NCBI RefSeq assembly: GCF_910592395.1
Contig: NC_088318.1
Location: 16,368,349-16,432,348, forward strand
Direction: 5' to 3'
DNA length: 64,000 nt
From: Lineus longissimus
Lineage: Eukaryota > Nemertea > Pilidiophora > Heteronemertea > Lineidae
The translations under genes and the position numbers were made by a program. The notes under the pieces were generated by a model. The model did no database searches. It was given only the letters and a program-made list of their open reading frames with translations, and had not been told where the DNA came from. Each line of letters starts with the position of its first letter. Positions within the stretch are counted from its first letter, which is position 1. Shown here in pieces: positions 23,006 through 52,587 of this stretch.

Positions 23006-23990
23006 ATTAATTATTGATGCTCACGGCCACTGCAATAATCCGTTGAGGTTGTTAAGTACAGAAAGAACATTCACTTACGTCAAGAATCGCCCAAACCTTT
23101 TTTGCTAATTGCATTTGGAAATTCAACAAATCCATTAACGATGAAGCTAACAAATCAACTTTGCTCTTAGTTTAATGGATTTTTCGTAAACTTTGCATCA
23201 CGCAATCTGAATTGGATCAAGCACTTCCTGGGATAAATGAGTTGTGACATGCCAACTCGCCACAAGTGATTGCTTTGTCATGCGAGTGGTGGAGGATTGG
23301 TAGGACAGCAAAGTCATAAAAAAGAACAACAACAACCAACATGCATCTAGACGAAATGTTGTTGAGTTAGTCAACTTTCCAACAATTTGATACTGTAAAC
23401 AGCAACAATTTTGCTACTATTTATTTTGCAATTTGTTAAAATTTCTGAAAAATATCACTTTTATGAATTTTATTCTCGGGATTATGAAATTTCTTACAGA
23501 TTTTTCAATCAAATTTTTTTTCATGCTTTTATTTTTGTATATCAAGGTTAAATTCACCAAAAACACTCGCAAAATTTTGAAGTTTATCATATTTACAGTA
23601 CATGGCACATTGCAGAGTTGGTCCACTTGCCTTATTAGTTGTTGCTGAATATACTGAAGAGTACAGGGCTGAGTAATACATCGCTACCATCGCAACTTAA
23701 GTCCAATAAACATCACAAATAACGATCGAATCAAATTTGAGGAAAGAAGTCCTTCACTGAATACCTCATTTTCACTTCCAGCAATAAATTCCTTTTTATT
23801 GCTTTTGTACTCAATAGTACATCCTGATTATCATTAAAAGATATGCTCGGACAGAATTGTTCTATTCATTCCGGCAGCTGCTTCCGGTCTGCATTTGAAT
23901 TCTGTTTGTTTCCTGTCCCATGCGAAACTTTTAACATGTTTAAGTACGAAATAACTTTCCATCATTCAACTCTATCAGCAAAATGTGCCC

Positions 23991-24145
23991 CGGTGGACAG
24001 ATGGACGAACTGGCGGATTGGCGGATGGACAGAGACAGACGCCACTCGAATAGCTATTTGACAGCTCAGCTGACTTTCGACTGGCCGACGCATAGATGGA
24101 CGGAAGGACGGCCCGAAGGACGGACCGATGGATGGACGGATGGAC

Positions 24146-24179
<34 letters not shown>

Positions 24180-24215
24180 ATGGAGGGATGGATGGATGGA
24201 TGGATGGACCCATGG
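23991..24215 (+). repeat. GATG/GGAC-type microsatellite
   Basis: Runs of GGACGGATGGACGG grade into uninterrupted GATG repeats at about 24135-24205. The overlapping open frames on both strands are products of the repeat. Confidence 0.9.
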
Positions 24216-26929
24216 ACAGACAGATGACCTAAAAACAGAAATGCTCCTTACATCACCCTTTTTACAGTTAACTATTTGTATGAGGTGATCAGGTTAATAC
24301 GAAAGTACACAAGGATATATATACAAGCTTTGTAAAAGAATCAACAAAATACAAAAAAAGTACAATTTATTGACAGGAGGAATAAGGCAACATTACATTC
24401 AAACAGACAATTCATTCTGAAACTCAAACTATTTACACACAGACAGGAAATAAATAAATTGCAATCACTGATGCACGATGAGATCAACAACATTTATAAT
24501 CCAAGAAAATAATCTATCAACAATTGAAATTTAAATGGGAAACGATCGAGTGAGTCGTTTTGCACTCAACATGCTCAAACAAACTGTTGTTTGAGTGCAA
24601 GACAACACTCTTGCAACAATTAAATGGGAACTGAAACAAATACAAGCACAAGAATATTTCACAAATATTCAGATAATGCACACTACTATCAAATCTAACA
24701 TAAAGGCTGCATGTGATGCACAAATTGAGAAGTGAAATGAAAAATTGAGTTGATACATTTCATAATGGGAAAATTGCGGGAAAACAAGCACACACAGACC
24801 ACAGACATCATTCACTTGAAGTCCTGCATTCTCACAAGACACTTACGCAGAAACTGAAACTAGAAGTACAGAAACTCTACAAAATAATGGTCAATAACCA
24901 TGCAATCAAATATTTGTTAATAGGATGCAGCCAACGTTGAAACCAATCAGATTAATCTCGTATGACAATGCCGATGTGCATAACATCACCAGTCCTGCAG
25001 TCACTGGTTCCAAAGGGTTGCAATTTTCCAGCCAGATCTAACATTTCGTCTAAACCCTACCTTCATTTAGAGATGGAAGTGAGGTTGCATCACGAAGAAA
25101 TAACCTACCTGCAAAGAGAATGCATTGCAAATATCAAGTATTCTTTTAAACAACAAGAGGCCAAAGGGCCATGTGCTCAGGTGATATTTTGAAACTGACC
25201 GTCAATGTTTTGCATTTGCCAAAATTTGTCAAACTAATTTGGACAAACTAATCTTTGATTCCTCAGTGGAGCGCAAACTCATTCGGCGGCATCACTCGTT
25301 CACCCTGTCTCAAGTTTTGCAAAGAGGAAGTAATTTCATTTTGATACAATTATTGCAAATAGTTTGATCTTTTCAATTATCACATGATTCCAAATATCAT
25401 TCCGCCATAGGCCAGTTGAGCAGTTTGTTCAAGGGTCGCAGGCATACTGAATAACACAGTGAAGCCAAACACTTTGACACACAGACGCATGGAGGCATTT
25501 AGCAGCCGGTCAATATGATCATATCACTGAACAAATTGGCCAACAATAATCCGGCAGACATCCCTCAAACTAAATCCCAAGTTGTTGATTAGCATGGCGC
25601 CTGTCACTCACAGACCCAAAGTTCTGACCTCAATACATTTGGTTGATCTCATATCGGCTATATAGGAGGTAATAACACTTCGCACAACTGTCGCGCACCC
25701 AATCCTGGTCAAGTCAACATGACGTTGATTCATTGGATTCCATTCCCTGCAGTTTCCCTTAGACTGAATAATTGCGCAGCACTAATAAGCAGGGGACTGG
25801 ATGAAATGACCACCTAACATGCCTAAAGGGGATTATTGGGGATATGGCCTGCTAAATGACAAGATTACTCCTGCTGATGTAAAAGTGAGAGTATGGAGTC
25901 CATCTGGTTTTCTTATTTGACAGCACATTTCGGCGATATTCCCTCCCTGTTTTTGCACATCAATTTTTCGACATGCTTGAATATTTGCACGATTGTAATT
26001 TTGGGCAAAAAGTTGCTTTTGAAAGGTGCAGCGCGCATATCATCGCAGATTTCACTATTCATACCTGAAAGTGCTCAACTTTCATTGATAAAAGATACAA
26101 TGGTTGGTAAAAAATGACCTAAACGTTACCAATGCTCTCACCCCCTTATTGCATATGTATATGGTACTAAATGAGCAGCCACTTAGGGATTGCTACTTTG
26201 CCAAACATTCCCAGATAGCACGCCCAAAGTAAGCAATTTAACACAACACTATTAAGCCGTTCTCCATGGCGTATAATTCGCTCGGAATGATCCTTTTACC
26301 ACAATCTTGCAATTTACTTGAGAAATCAATTTACTCATCCCTTCGACGCTGAAAACTGAACACAATTGTACCTCAGTAGAGTGGAAAATATGCATCATAA
26401 ACTGCTTTCCATAAACATACCAATATTCAGTCACTCCAATATGAAACTGACCTTTAGTCTCGACGTCAGACGTGAAAAGAGCATGCTCAATTGATCCAAT
26501 TACGTTAATAATCCTTGATATAACCGCAAAGGGATTGCAGCTACCGTGAGATGAGATAATTCAATTTAAGAATTAAGGAAATTGAAAAATCAGGTTTTCA
26601 CCTACGCGATGAATTTGGATTGAATGGGCTGCTGAGGCGATGAGATTATATCAACCCTCACTGAGCGAAGATACCGACAGGGTGAGGATGAAATTTCATC
26701 AAGAAGTCAGGGCCTTTATATCAGACCTTTTAACCAAAACCTACAGTCCATGATCTTTCAATCATACCTGAATTGGCAATCATGGATTCCTTTACTGTGT
26801 TTCTGTTATTTCGCATTAATATAGTCCATTTGTAAATGTTTTGTCACATTTTTTGGGGCTTTGGAGTGCAAACCCAGGTTATATTTCAAACACCCTTATC
26901 AGATGCATCTACGGTAAAAATGTCATGAT

Positions 26930-27187
26930 TTTAGCTAGCAGCGTTCATAAGATATAGTCAAAAATAGGTTTTCAAAGAGCGCCACCTATATGGCAGTCAA
27001 GCAGTCAAATTGCGCTTATTTTCATTTTGAAAGAAGGTCTTGCCTAGGGGTACCCACACACCAAGTATAAACCTTCTAAGTCAAATGGTTAAGAAACGTG
27101 CCAATCTTTTGTCAAAAGTTAATGACGGACGACGACGACGCACGCCACGGTATCGTATAAGCTCCCATGAAAGGTGAGCTAAAAAGA
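26930..27187 (+). repeat. Dispersed repeat ending GGTGAGCTAAAAA
   Basis: Contains GAGCGCCACCTATATGG, GACGGACGACGACGACG, then a small imperfect hairpin and the end GGTGAGCTAAAAA. The same ordered landmarks recur at 34930-35147. A matching 5'-type start, CAACAAGAGGCCAAAGGGCC followed by GCTCAGGTGA, lies at about 25152, so the element may span about 2 kb from there. I recall ends of this style from mollusc genomes, but did not check this. Confidence 0.55.
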
Positions 27188-27680
27188 GATCGAAATTTAA
27201 TTCAAATGTGTTGTCTTAGAACCGGAACCCAACTTAACGTGGCAGAACAAAAAATGCAATTCCTTAAAGACGTCCATGATATGAATTTCAATCATGCAGC
27301 AAAATAAAATAGAAGGTCACCTGATCAGGTCTCAAAGAAGTGATGGGAAATTTTTAGCAGCTAGCATCATCGAATGACATGTTGCCTTAAGAGAACAATG
27401 TGTCTGTAGATGTAGGGACAAATTGAATTTGATGTGTAACCTATGCAAATAGATGTATCACTCTCTCTATCAGTATACTTATTCATTCAGCCCTCAAGCA
27501 GACACTTGGGAACTGCTGATTTCATACTCAGTAATGCAAGGAGGACCGCTATAGAATAGATTCGCATAGAAGATTGTTAACCCCTTTGCAGCCTGCTGCC
27601 TCGGAGATTGTACCACGACCATAGAGGCGATTCAAACTACACTGTATGTCCTTCCCCTTGAGCTGACTATCTTTTTCAAA

Positions 27681-27936
27681 CAGGGCCCGGTTTTCAAAAG
27701 AAGTTAAATTTCATTGATGTTAAGTTAAATATCAACGCCAAGTTAAAGATCACGTTAGATTTAACTTTGAGTTTTTTAGCTAAGTTAAATCTAACGTTAA
27801 AGATAACGTTAATGTTAGGCTAATATTGTTTGAACAACTCAAAATAAAACTTGACGTTATCTTAATGCCAAGTTAGGAATTTTAACATTAAGTTATCTTT
27901 AAAAATGTATTTCTTCTTTTGAACAACCGGGCCCTG
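27681..27936. repeat. MITE with CAGGGCCCGG inverted ends
   Basis: A 256-bp segment starts CAGGGCCCGGTT-TTCAAAAGAAG and ends with the inverted equivalent CTTCTTTTGAACAACCGGGCCCTG. The interior is made of repeated AAGTTAAAT / TAACGTTA words in both orientations. Flanks TTTTCAAA and GTTACAAA could be a degraded 8-bp duplication. The superfamily is not resolved. Confidence 0.75.
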
Positions 27937-28844
27937 GTTACAAACCTCACTGATAAAGAGTGGCATTGATTATTTTTCAATTGGTGTGTATGCCTTAAAC
28001 ACGTAATGTATATGTTAAGAGTGAAAAGGCTTAAAAAAGGTACTGTCACGTTTTAACAATTTCAAAGCATCAAATTTACCTATTTTGATATTGAAACAAG
28101 TCATTATTATCTACAATCTGTGTTAATATCAGTAATCATGATGACTTTGGACTGATGAACAATACCGTAAGATAACTTAAATTTCATAATATGGAAATAC
28201 CAATAAGTCTGATAAACCCACCAGTTTTTGTATCATTTATGAGCAATGTTCTGATTGAAAATAATAATATAGTCAAGGAAGTGACTGGGCAGTCGACAGC
28301 TCGATGATAACACTCTCAGGAACTCCATTGGTCCTTTAATGGAGAAAGTATGGCAGTTACAAGTATAGGAAAAGGCTTTTAGTACTCTTGTTGTACTTGT
28401 AAACATCGGTAAGTGCCCCTCTGATCACATGCGAGTCCCACCCAATAGCTCAAATATCAAATGTCATTGACAACAGCATCCGATATCCTACAACTAATAC
28501 ATCATTCTTAAATCAGCATCTATTGTATTTCACTAAAGGGCCATCCCTAAACCACTTTTCCCTACTTGCGCATTTAGCATGTTGACAAAGATGAGGACGA
28601 GTAGTCTATATTACCTATAAGTGAGTCTGAATACGGTATTTATTAGTGCGTCAGAGGAGAAGCGGACATAGGCTTCCTGAATAGACAGATTGAATATAGT
28701 CATCATTGATCAGAAGATTAAGGCTTGCAAACTCAATCAAGAACTTATGCTATCTAATCGAGACAATTTCGATATGAAATTGTCATAAGACTTCATTACC
28801 CGACAGCAGACGACAAACAAACTCAATAACTTTTGTATGAATTA

Positions 28845-28850
28845 TTTATT
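28845..28850 (-). terminator. Candidate poly(A) signal of NSMAF homologue
   Basis: AATAAA on the minus strand, about 200 bases after the proposed stop codon at 29048-29046. Confidence 0.45.
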
Positions 28851-29045
28851 TCTATTGATTTCTATATATATGTAGACTCATAACCTAACCCAGGGCCAAG
28901 CCCAGGACCAACCCAAAATACCTCCAGTGTGTCATCATCGACCTTCAGTCAGAAAAAAGGTTGAAATTCCATCCAACGTTCTGTCCGAAAAGTTAAAGTA
29001 ACATCATCCTCCCTGAGGCAAAGGAGCTTAGAAACTTGTTTCACT

Positions 29046-46526
<17,481 letters not shown>

Positions 46527-46655
46527 GTTGTCGTCTGCAGTTATCTATCTCCAGATTTGTGGGGCGCGAAATTTGAAATATTGTAACCGCTTATCGGTCC
46601 CGCGCAATCAACACATTCACTCGTTCCTTGGTTGACACTGTCGATTGTTTGCATG

Positions 46656-47735
46656 ATGGCATGGTTTGCAGTAAAGAGAGAGACTGTCTTTGATGGTTTG
46701 CAGTAAAGAGAGACTGTCCTTTAGTGGTTTTCGGTAAAAGACACTGTCCTTGATGGTTTGCAGTAAAGAGACACTGTCCTTTAGTGGTTTTCGGTAAAAG
46801 ACACTGTCCTTGATGGTTTGCAGTAAAGAGACACTGTCATTGATGGTTTGCAGTAAATAAAGACTGTCCTTTAGTCGTTTTCGGTAAAAGACACTGTCCT
46901 TGATGGTTTACAGTAAAGAGACACTGTCCTTGATGGTTTGCAGTAAAGAGACACTGTCCTTGATGGTTTGCAGTAAAGAGACACTGTCCTTGATGGTTTG
47001 CAGTAAAGAGAGACTGTCCTTGATGGTTTGCAGTAAAGAGAGACTGTCCTTGATGGTTTGCAGTAAAGAGAGACTGTCCTTGATGGTTTGCAGTAAAGAG
47101 AGACTGTCCTTGATGGTTTGCAGTAAAGAGAGACTGTCCTTGATGGTTTGCAGTAAGGAGACTGTCCTTGATGGTTTGCAGTAAAGAGAGACTGTCCTTG
47201 ATTGTTTGCAGTAAAGAGACACTGTCCTTGATAGTTTGCAGTAAAGAGACACTGTCCTTGATGGTTTGCAGTAAAGAGACACTGTCCTTGATGGTTTGCA
47301 GTAAAGAGAGACTGTCCTTGATGGTTTGCAGTAAAGAGAGACTGTCCTTGATGGTTTGCAATAGAGAGAGCCGCTGTCCTTGATGGTATGGTTTGCAGTA
47401 AGAGAGAGACGGTCCTTGATGGTTTGCAGTAAGAGAGAGACGGTCCTTGATGGTTTGCCAAGAGAGAGACATTGTCCTTTATTGCATGGTTTGCAATAAG
47501 AGAGAGACTGTCCTTGATGGTTTGCAGTAAGAGAGACACTGTATCCTTGACGGTTTATACAGTAAGAGAGTCACTGTCTTTGACGGTTTGTATTGAGAGA
47601 GAGACTGTCCTTGATGGTTTGTAGTCAAGAGAATTATTGTCTTTGATGGTTTATAGAGAGACTGTCCTTGATTTTTTGCAGTAATGAGAGACACTGTCCC
47701 TGATGGTTTGCAGCAAGAGATACGTCCTTGATGGA
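46656..47735 (+). repeat. 30-bp minisatellite upstream of NSMAF start
   Basis: About 35 tandem copies of a unit close to TGATGGTTTGCAGTAAAGAG plus AGACTGTCCT. Copies are near-identical in the middle (46905-47360) and degenerate towards both ends, where units with GGTTTTCGGTAAAAGAC appear. Because the period is divisible by three, long repetitive open frames run on both strands; these are artefacts. The array begins about 130 bases upstream of the NSMAF start codon. Confidence 0.95.
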
Positions 47736-48406
47736 TTGGATGTGGCCACGGGCCATTCAGGTCCCTGGAGTGTCTCCCAGTCTGGATGCGCGGCAAGACT
47801 ACACTCCAGACCTGATCTAGCTTGTGATATTATAAATGTGCTATCTTTTTAAAGTCTTATATGACTGATCTGGTATACCTATGTCAAGAATGCCAGTCCA
47901 AAAATGCAATATCAGTGGAATTATGGAAAGCTTGCCATATTTCAGGACACTCCCAACGCAGTGGACCAGCCTTGTCCTTGGGAAGAACAGCAATCAGGAA
48001 TGGTGACGAAACGGACTGCACAGGAGTCTATAATTCAGCAGGTGCTCATCTCATTTCGTCTTCAGCCTCGGCGGACTATAAATGTCCTCAACTACGGTGC
48101 ATGTGGTGAAAATTCTTTTATCACGAATGATGAATATGGTGACCACATCACAGTACACTAAATGCTAATTGATATAAGTATCTGCCCTTTCATAGATCTA
48201 GTGGACTCCACTGCAGTTCATTTCGTCATCATGATCGTCTCCTGGGCGACAGGACGAAGCCGGTCCACTGTGGCCAAGTACGACGAAACCTGGGACCAAA
48301 TCATACTAAGCATTCATTGAGAATATATACTATCCACTAATATATAGTTTTATGGTTCTAACTTCTGCCACAACACGTACAAAGTTTAGATTACAAAATA
48401 TAATAC
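47736..48406. other. Spacer between minisatellite and zinc-finger gene A
   Basis: No gene recognised. Two overlapping open frames of about 80-85 codons at 47861-48161 show no family motif. About 48190-48290 contains GTCCACT/AGTGGAC-type inverted words of unknown meaning. Confidence 0.4.
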
Positions 48407-48412
48407 TTTATT
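48407..48412 (-). terminator. Candidate poly(A) signal of gene A
   Basis: AATAAA on the minus strand, about 525 bases past the stop codon of the WW/zinc-finger gene, so the transcript would include the decayed finger tail. Confidence 0.4.
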
Positions 48413-48564
48413 CAATCAACAATCATACTCACATCTAAGACCGCATCATATTTACATGTACAACAAAATTGACAAAAAATGAAACAGCTATGGGCCATTG
48501 TGTCCGCCAGGTAATAATCCTGGTCTAGTTTACAGCATCCTGAGATTCAGGTTTTTTTATACTC

Positions 48565-48936
48565 CTAAGTCACACACAAAATGTATCGAGAGGCGTAGTA
48601 TATTAAAAACCATTGGTGGACGAGTTTATTTGAAAAGCAGGTAAAATCAAAACCCTTTGTCACAATGAGAGCATTGAAATGGTTTCTCCCCAGTACGAGT
48701 ATGTGAGTGTAACTCTTATTTACAAGAGGTTGGAAAACACAATATGAACAAAAATACAGTTTTTCTTTAATATTATGAATTTCTTCACGGCTATACAAGC
48801 TTTGTTTACTTTCAAATGCTTTCTTACACTGTCTACATTTGAATGGAATACCAGAATGACTTTGTTCATGATCTGCGAGGGTTTCCTTTGGAGGGGTTAA
48901 ATCACAATTTTCTTCAGTGTGGATCATTTGATTATC
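48565..48936 (-). pseudogene. Decayed zinc-finger tail after gene A stop
   Basis: Directly after the TAA at 48939-48937 the same frame continues DNQMIHTEENC, which parallels the internal DNEVIRTTEEKC of gene A, then PFKCRQCKKAFESKQSLY. That finger has Arg where its first zinc-binding His should be. Farther on, the RTGEKPFQC linker and finger are present only in another frame and end at a TGA after CDKGF. So this was coding finger sequence, cut off by an in-frame stop and later frameshifted. Confidence 0.75.
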
Positions 48937-51286
48937 TTAACTAGCAGACACAACGATAAACCTTTCCCCGGAGCATGGAGTTGGCAAATCTCCATTATGA
49001 ATAACTCGCATATGTCTGTTCAATTTTGATCTTTCAGCATATCTTTTGTTGCATCGACTACATGCATATGGTCTTTCTCCAGTGTGACTTCGAATATGAA
49101 TGACCATTCTCGTTTTCTGAGCAGACACTTTTTCACAATATGGACATTTAAACCCATTCTTTTGAGGAATCAAATGCACATCATTCAGAGGGTCTTTTTT
49201 ATGCCCTGGTGAAAACGCATCCTTAAACTGTTCTTCTGTCATCACTACTATTTCCTTTTTTGCGACATCTTTATTTTCATTTTTCGCATCTGAAACTTTT
49301 CCACCATTGGGTTCATGAATGCCACAGTTCAGAACATGCTGCTGAAATTCTTCTTTCGCAGAGAACGGCTTGTTACAACTTTCACAGATGTAACAATTTT
49401 TCGCTGAAGAACATTTTTCCTCAGTAGTGCGGATCACTTCATTATCTTTATGAGCAGACCTCACAAACCTATCCCCAGAACTTGTATTTGCTTTTTCTCT
49501 TTTATGAACAAGTCGAACATGCCTGTTCAATATCCCTCTCTCAGCATACGTTTTGTTGCACTGACTGCATGCATATGGTCTCTCTCCTGTATGACTTCGA
49601 ATATGAATGATCAGAGAAATCACTTTTTTACAATATGGACATTGGAACCCATTCTTATGAGGGATTGGTTTGCTGTCATTCTGATGGCCAATTTCATGTT
49701 GCGGTAAAAGCACATCCTTTAACTTATTAGCTGTCAAGATGAATTTTTCACTGCTTGCAACATTAATGATATCGAGGCATTTATTTTTTGTGGCAGAATC
49801 GTCACTATCATTTATCGCAGCAGAAGCTACAAAGTCAATTGGCTTATGAAGTCCACAGTACAGAACATGTGCCCTGTAATGTTCCTCCTCGGTAAATGAT
49901 TTGCTACAACTTTTACAAATGTAAACCCCCTTCAAGGCATGATCATTAGGATTATAAAGCCCACAGTACACAAGATGCTGCTGAAGTTCTTCCTCCAAAG
50001 AAAAGGATTGATTGCAATCTTCACATGTATAAGGACAGGCACCACTGATACAACTGTCTTTGTCTAAGCCGTGTTTGTGAGGGAATGACTGACTACATCG
50101 AAGACACTGAAATCTGGCACTGGTCAGAAAAGGCTTTGAAGTTATTGGATGGGAGGTGTGCCGTTTCTCTGGTGTTGTTCGAATCCCAGTTATAGGTTCC
50201 GACGGTGATTTGTCTGCACGTAAACAAGCCACAGGATTCGACTCTGTCCTACTAACAACCACTGGAGCAGGTACATTTTCCAAACTATCCAAGAGAGATG
50301 GAATCATTCCTATTGATGTCTGCTGTTGCTCTGAAATAGAGGCAGCCTTAGCATCTTTTGGATGATACTCCCCATCAGCTGACTCTTGACGTCCAGTCAC
50401 TTTCTGAAAAGATAAAGAGTTTCATATTCTTAAACACCTTGGTTACATTTAATGTAGCACTGTTTACAGTGTATACTGCACTGTCTACAGTGTATAATAT
50501 GCACAGCGCATCTTTTTGTGTCGAATTTAATGACTTGTCTTCATAAACAAAACTATGAGTAAACGAAACACGTTTAACTTCTTGATGTTTCTTACCTCAC
50601 AAAAGTTTAAATGACCAGTGCTGGCTGTTTGTAGGGGTACAAAAATTGTCAGGATTGGAACTTCAGCCAAGTTGGCAGCAATTTTCTCAATTGGTGGATT
50701 CCACTGGGTTTGACTGAAGAGGAACAAACAACTGGTTAGAATCATGGTGATGAAAAACTCATATTACTGTGTAGACCATATTTAGCTGGTTTTGGTGCAC
50801 CTATTATACGCAATATAGGCCTTTTGTAGTATGTCCTAAATTGACCAAATAGTGTCTTCACAAATATTTGTTTTAAAAGCTGTCACAGATTTTATCAAAG
50901 GTTTCTCACTGGCTAATTTAACACTGCTTCAATTTCAAATTAAAAGGGACAGAAATGTGTTTTAGGAATCTGATGATGGTCATTCAGATGGTTTTGATCT
51001 TAATAATTCCGAAAAAGCGTCAAAAACAAGAACAAATTGAGAATGTATTCACTCAGTCAACATCAAGTATTCATAAAGGCTAGTCTTGATGAATTCTTGG
51101 TCAATATGAATGGCCACTGGTGTGCCAAAGTACTTACTTTGTTTTATTGTTGTAGTAGTAAACGTCCCCTGAAGGATCTCTGGCGTTATTCCAGTCAGGA
51201 TGGAGTTCTTGCTGGCAGACTTTTGCGCTGGGGCGTGATGGAGGAACGATGGATGGCTGAATGCCCTCTTCCTGTGGCTCATCCAT
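48937..51286 (-). CDS. WW domain-zinc finger protein, gene A
   Basis: Exons 51286-51138 (ATG in an exon whose acceptor is at 51339-51340, with an in-frame TGA upstream), 50713-50596 and 50403-48937, giving about 577 residues. A WW domain (about residues 33-62) runs LHPDWNNARDPSGDVYYYNN then QTQWNPP, with Trp pair, YYY and final Pro present. It is split by an intron after AAA. Then a low-complexity region and fingers in two copies of a module: C2HC fingers (YTCEDC...HLVYC, YICKSC...HVLYC, YICESC...HVLNC), a linker of about 60-85 residues with a KF/QFKDxxxP-like stretch, and a pair of C2H2 fingers joined by HTGERPYAC. One finger (FQCPYCKK...) has only 8 instead of 12 residues between the second Cys and first His and is probably non-functional. 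WW domains bind proline motifs; C2H2 arrays usually bind DNA. A transcription-factor role is inference. A non-coding first exon probably ends at 52089. Confidence 0.82.
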
Positions 51287-52089
51287 GATCAAAGCATGAG
51301 TGACGGCATGGATTCTACCATCTACTTTTCATGTTGTTCTGGAAGAAGAGTAACTAGTAAACACATGCTGATGGCAAAAAATAACTTAAAATATAACTTA
51401 GCATCCATACATGTTTTAGCTGAAGAATTTTAGCATAGCACCTGTTCTTTCTTATTGTTTATCCTTAATAATAGTGGCCTGCCTTTTTACATCAGTGGCG
51501 AGACTGCCTCCCCAGGCAGGTCATTCAATTACATGGATACCCTCATACACCTTGTTGCGGCCAAAACTGCCTTTTATTGTACCTAGGCTCTCAGTAACCA
51601 ATTTAGTAACTTGTTCTTGCCGACGCAGCTGGCCCAGCACTGCGTCGGGACCCCCCCCACGTTGGAATGTTAATTGACGTCATAAGCGCGTTTGTAATTT
51701 TTTTAACTTAATTTGGGGACATGTTTTTTTCTGATGACTGAGTGATATGAATACTAGCAAACAAGTGATGCAAAGTTACCACTGGCACTGGTCATCATAA
51801 CAGACCAATTAACAATATAAGAGATGAAATGTTTGAATTGAGAGGCAAATAACTTGCCTGAGGTCCTAACTCACTAAAGAACCAAGACTTGCCAAAGGCC
51901 AAGTGATAGAGCAGTAAGATAGAAAAGTGACTTGCCCAAGCTATATAGACGGCAAAATGAAAACCGTCGCCGTAGGGCTTGTTAACTTACAATACATTTT
52001 GTACTTTTTGGAGAGTAATCCATCCACATTCACCTCGTTGCAATTGATAACACTGCAGTGTCAACAGCCTCAACACTAAGTAACTTACC

Positions 52090-52587
52090 AAACAACTCAA
52101 AAAACACATCGGCCCAGCGCTTTTTCAACAGGCTCTGCGAACATTAACCCCTGATTTCCATTGACGACGCTTGGAGAATGCGATCACTTCCGACTTCCCT
52201 TTCGACGTTAGTCATTAGTGGTTACTCCACCGACTTTCCTTACGGATTTGGTACTTCGTTGGCGTTGCGATTTGCCATCTCCTAGAAATTTGTGAAAAAA
52301 TAAATTCTAGTGAATTGTGGAAAAATATCGGCGTAAAACGGACGCCAGGTGGTTTTAAAAGATGGTAAATGATACAATAAATAGTATTTCTTCTACTTGG
52401 TTGTATTTCTTTTGTTTCTGTCGCAGTTTTATTGTAATAATTGCGTTTTTCAAACGTAAACGAAACCAACGAAAACGTCCGTTTCAACAATCATTTATTT
52501 CCAATCAGTCGTCAGGATTCCGGAAATCTGCCTACCACAGGCACGTTAAAATTAAAGATCAGTTAGCCCTTAGCCCGTGATCGATAA
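52090..52587. promoter_or_regulatory. Probable bidirectional promoter of genes A and B
   Basis: Gene A on the minus strand has a good donor (GTAAGT) at 52088 that could join a non-coding first exon to the acceptor at 51340-51339. Gene B on the plus strand has its proposed start codon at 52588. The transcription starts must therefore lie within a few hundred bases and diverge. No TATA box was seen, as is common for such promoters. Positions are inferred from splice logic only. Confidence 0.4.

Larger units (their letters stand above)
21568..28844. other. Non-coding stretch with repeats, no gene recognised
   Basis: Downstream flank of the NSMAF homologue. I see no exon-like segment on either strand. 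The structured parts (foldback at 22.8 kb, GATG microsatellite at 24.0 kb, dispersed repeat to 27.2 kb, MITE at 27.7 kb) are listed separately. A small hairpin with TTGCACTCAA / TTTGAGTGCAA arms lies at about 24560-24600. Confidence 0.5.

Noticed and set aside
46837-47539. Long open frames of 90-220 codons on both strands with repeated LLQTIKDS / MVCSKE peptides
   Set aside because: They arise because the 30-bp minisatellite unit has no stop in several frames. There is no start context, splice site or non-repeat sequence.
47861-48161. Two overlapping frames of about 82-85 codons as a short gene
   Set aside because: Both frames are equally open over the same bases, neither has recognisable motifs or composition, and there is no clear start context.
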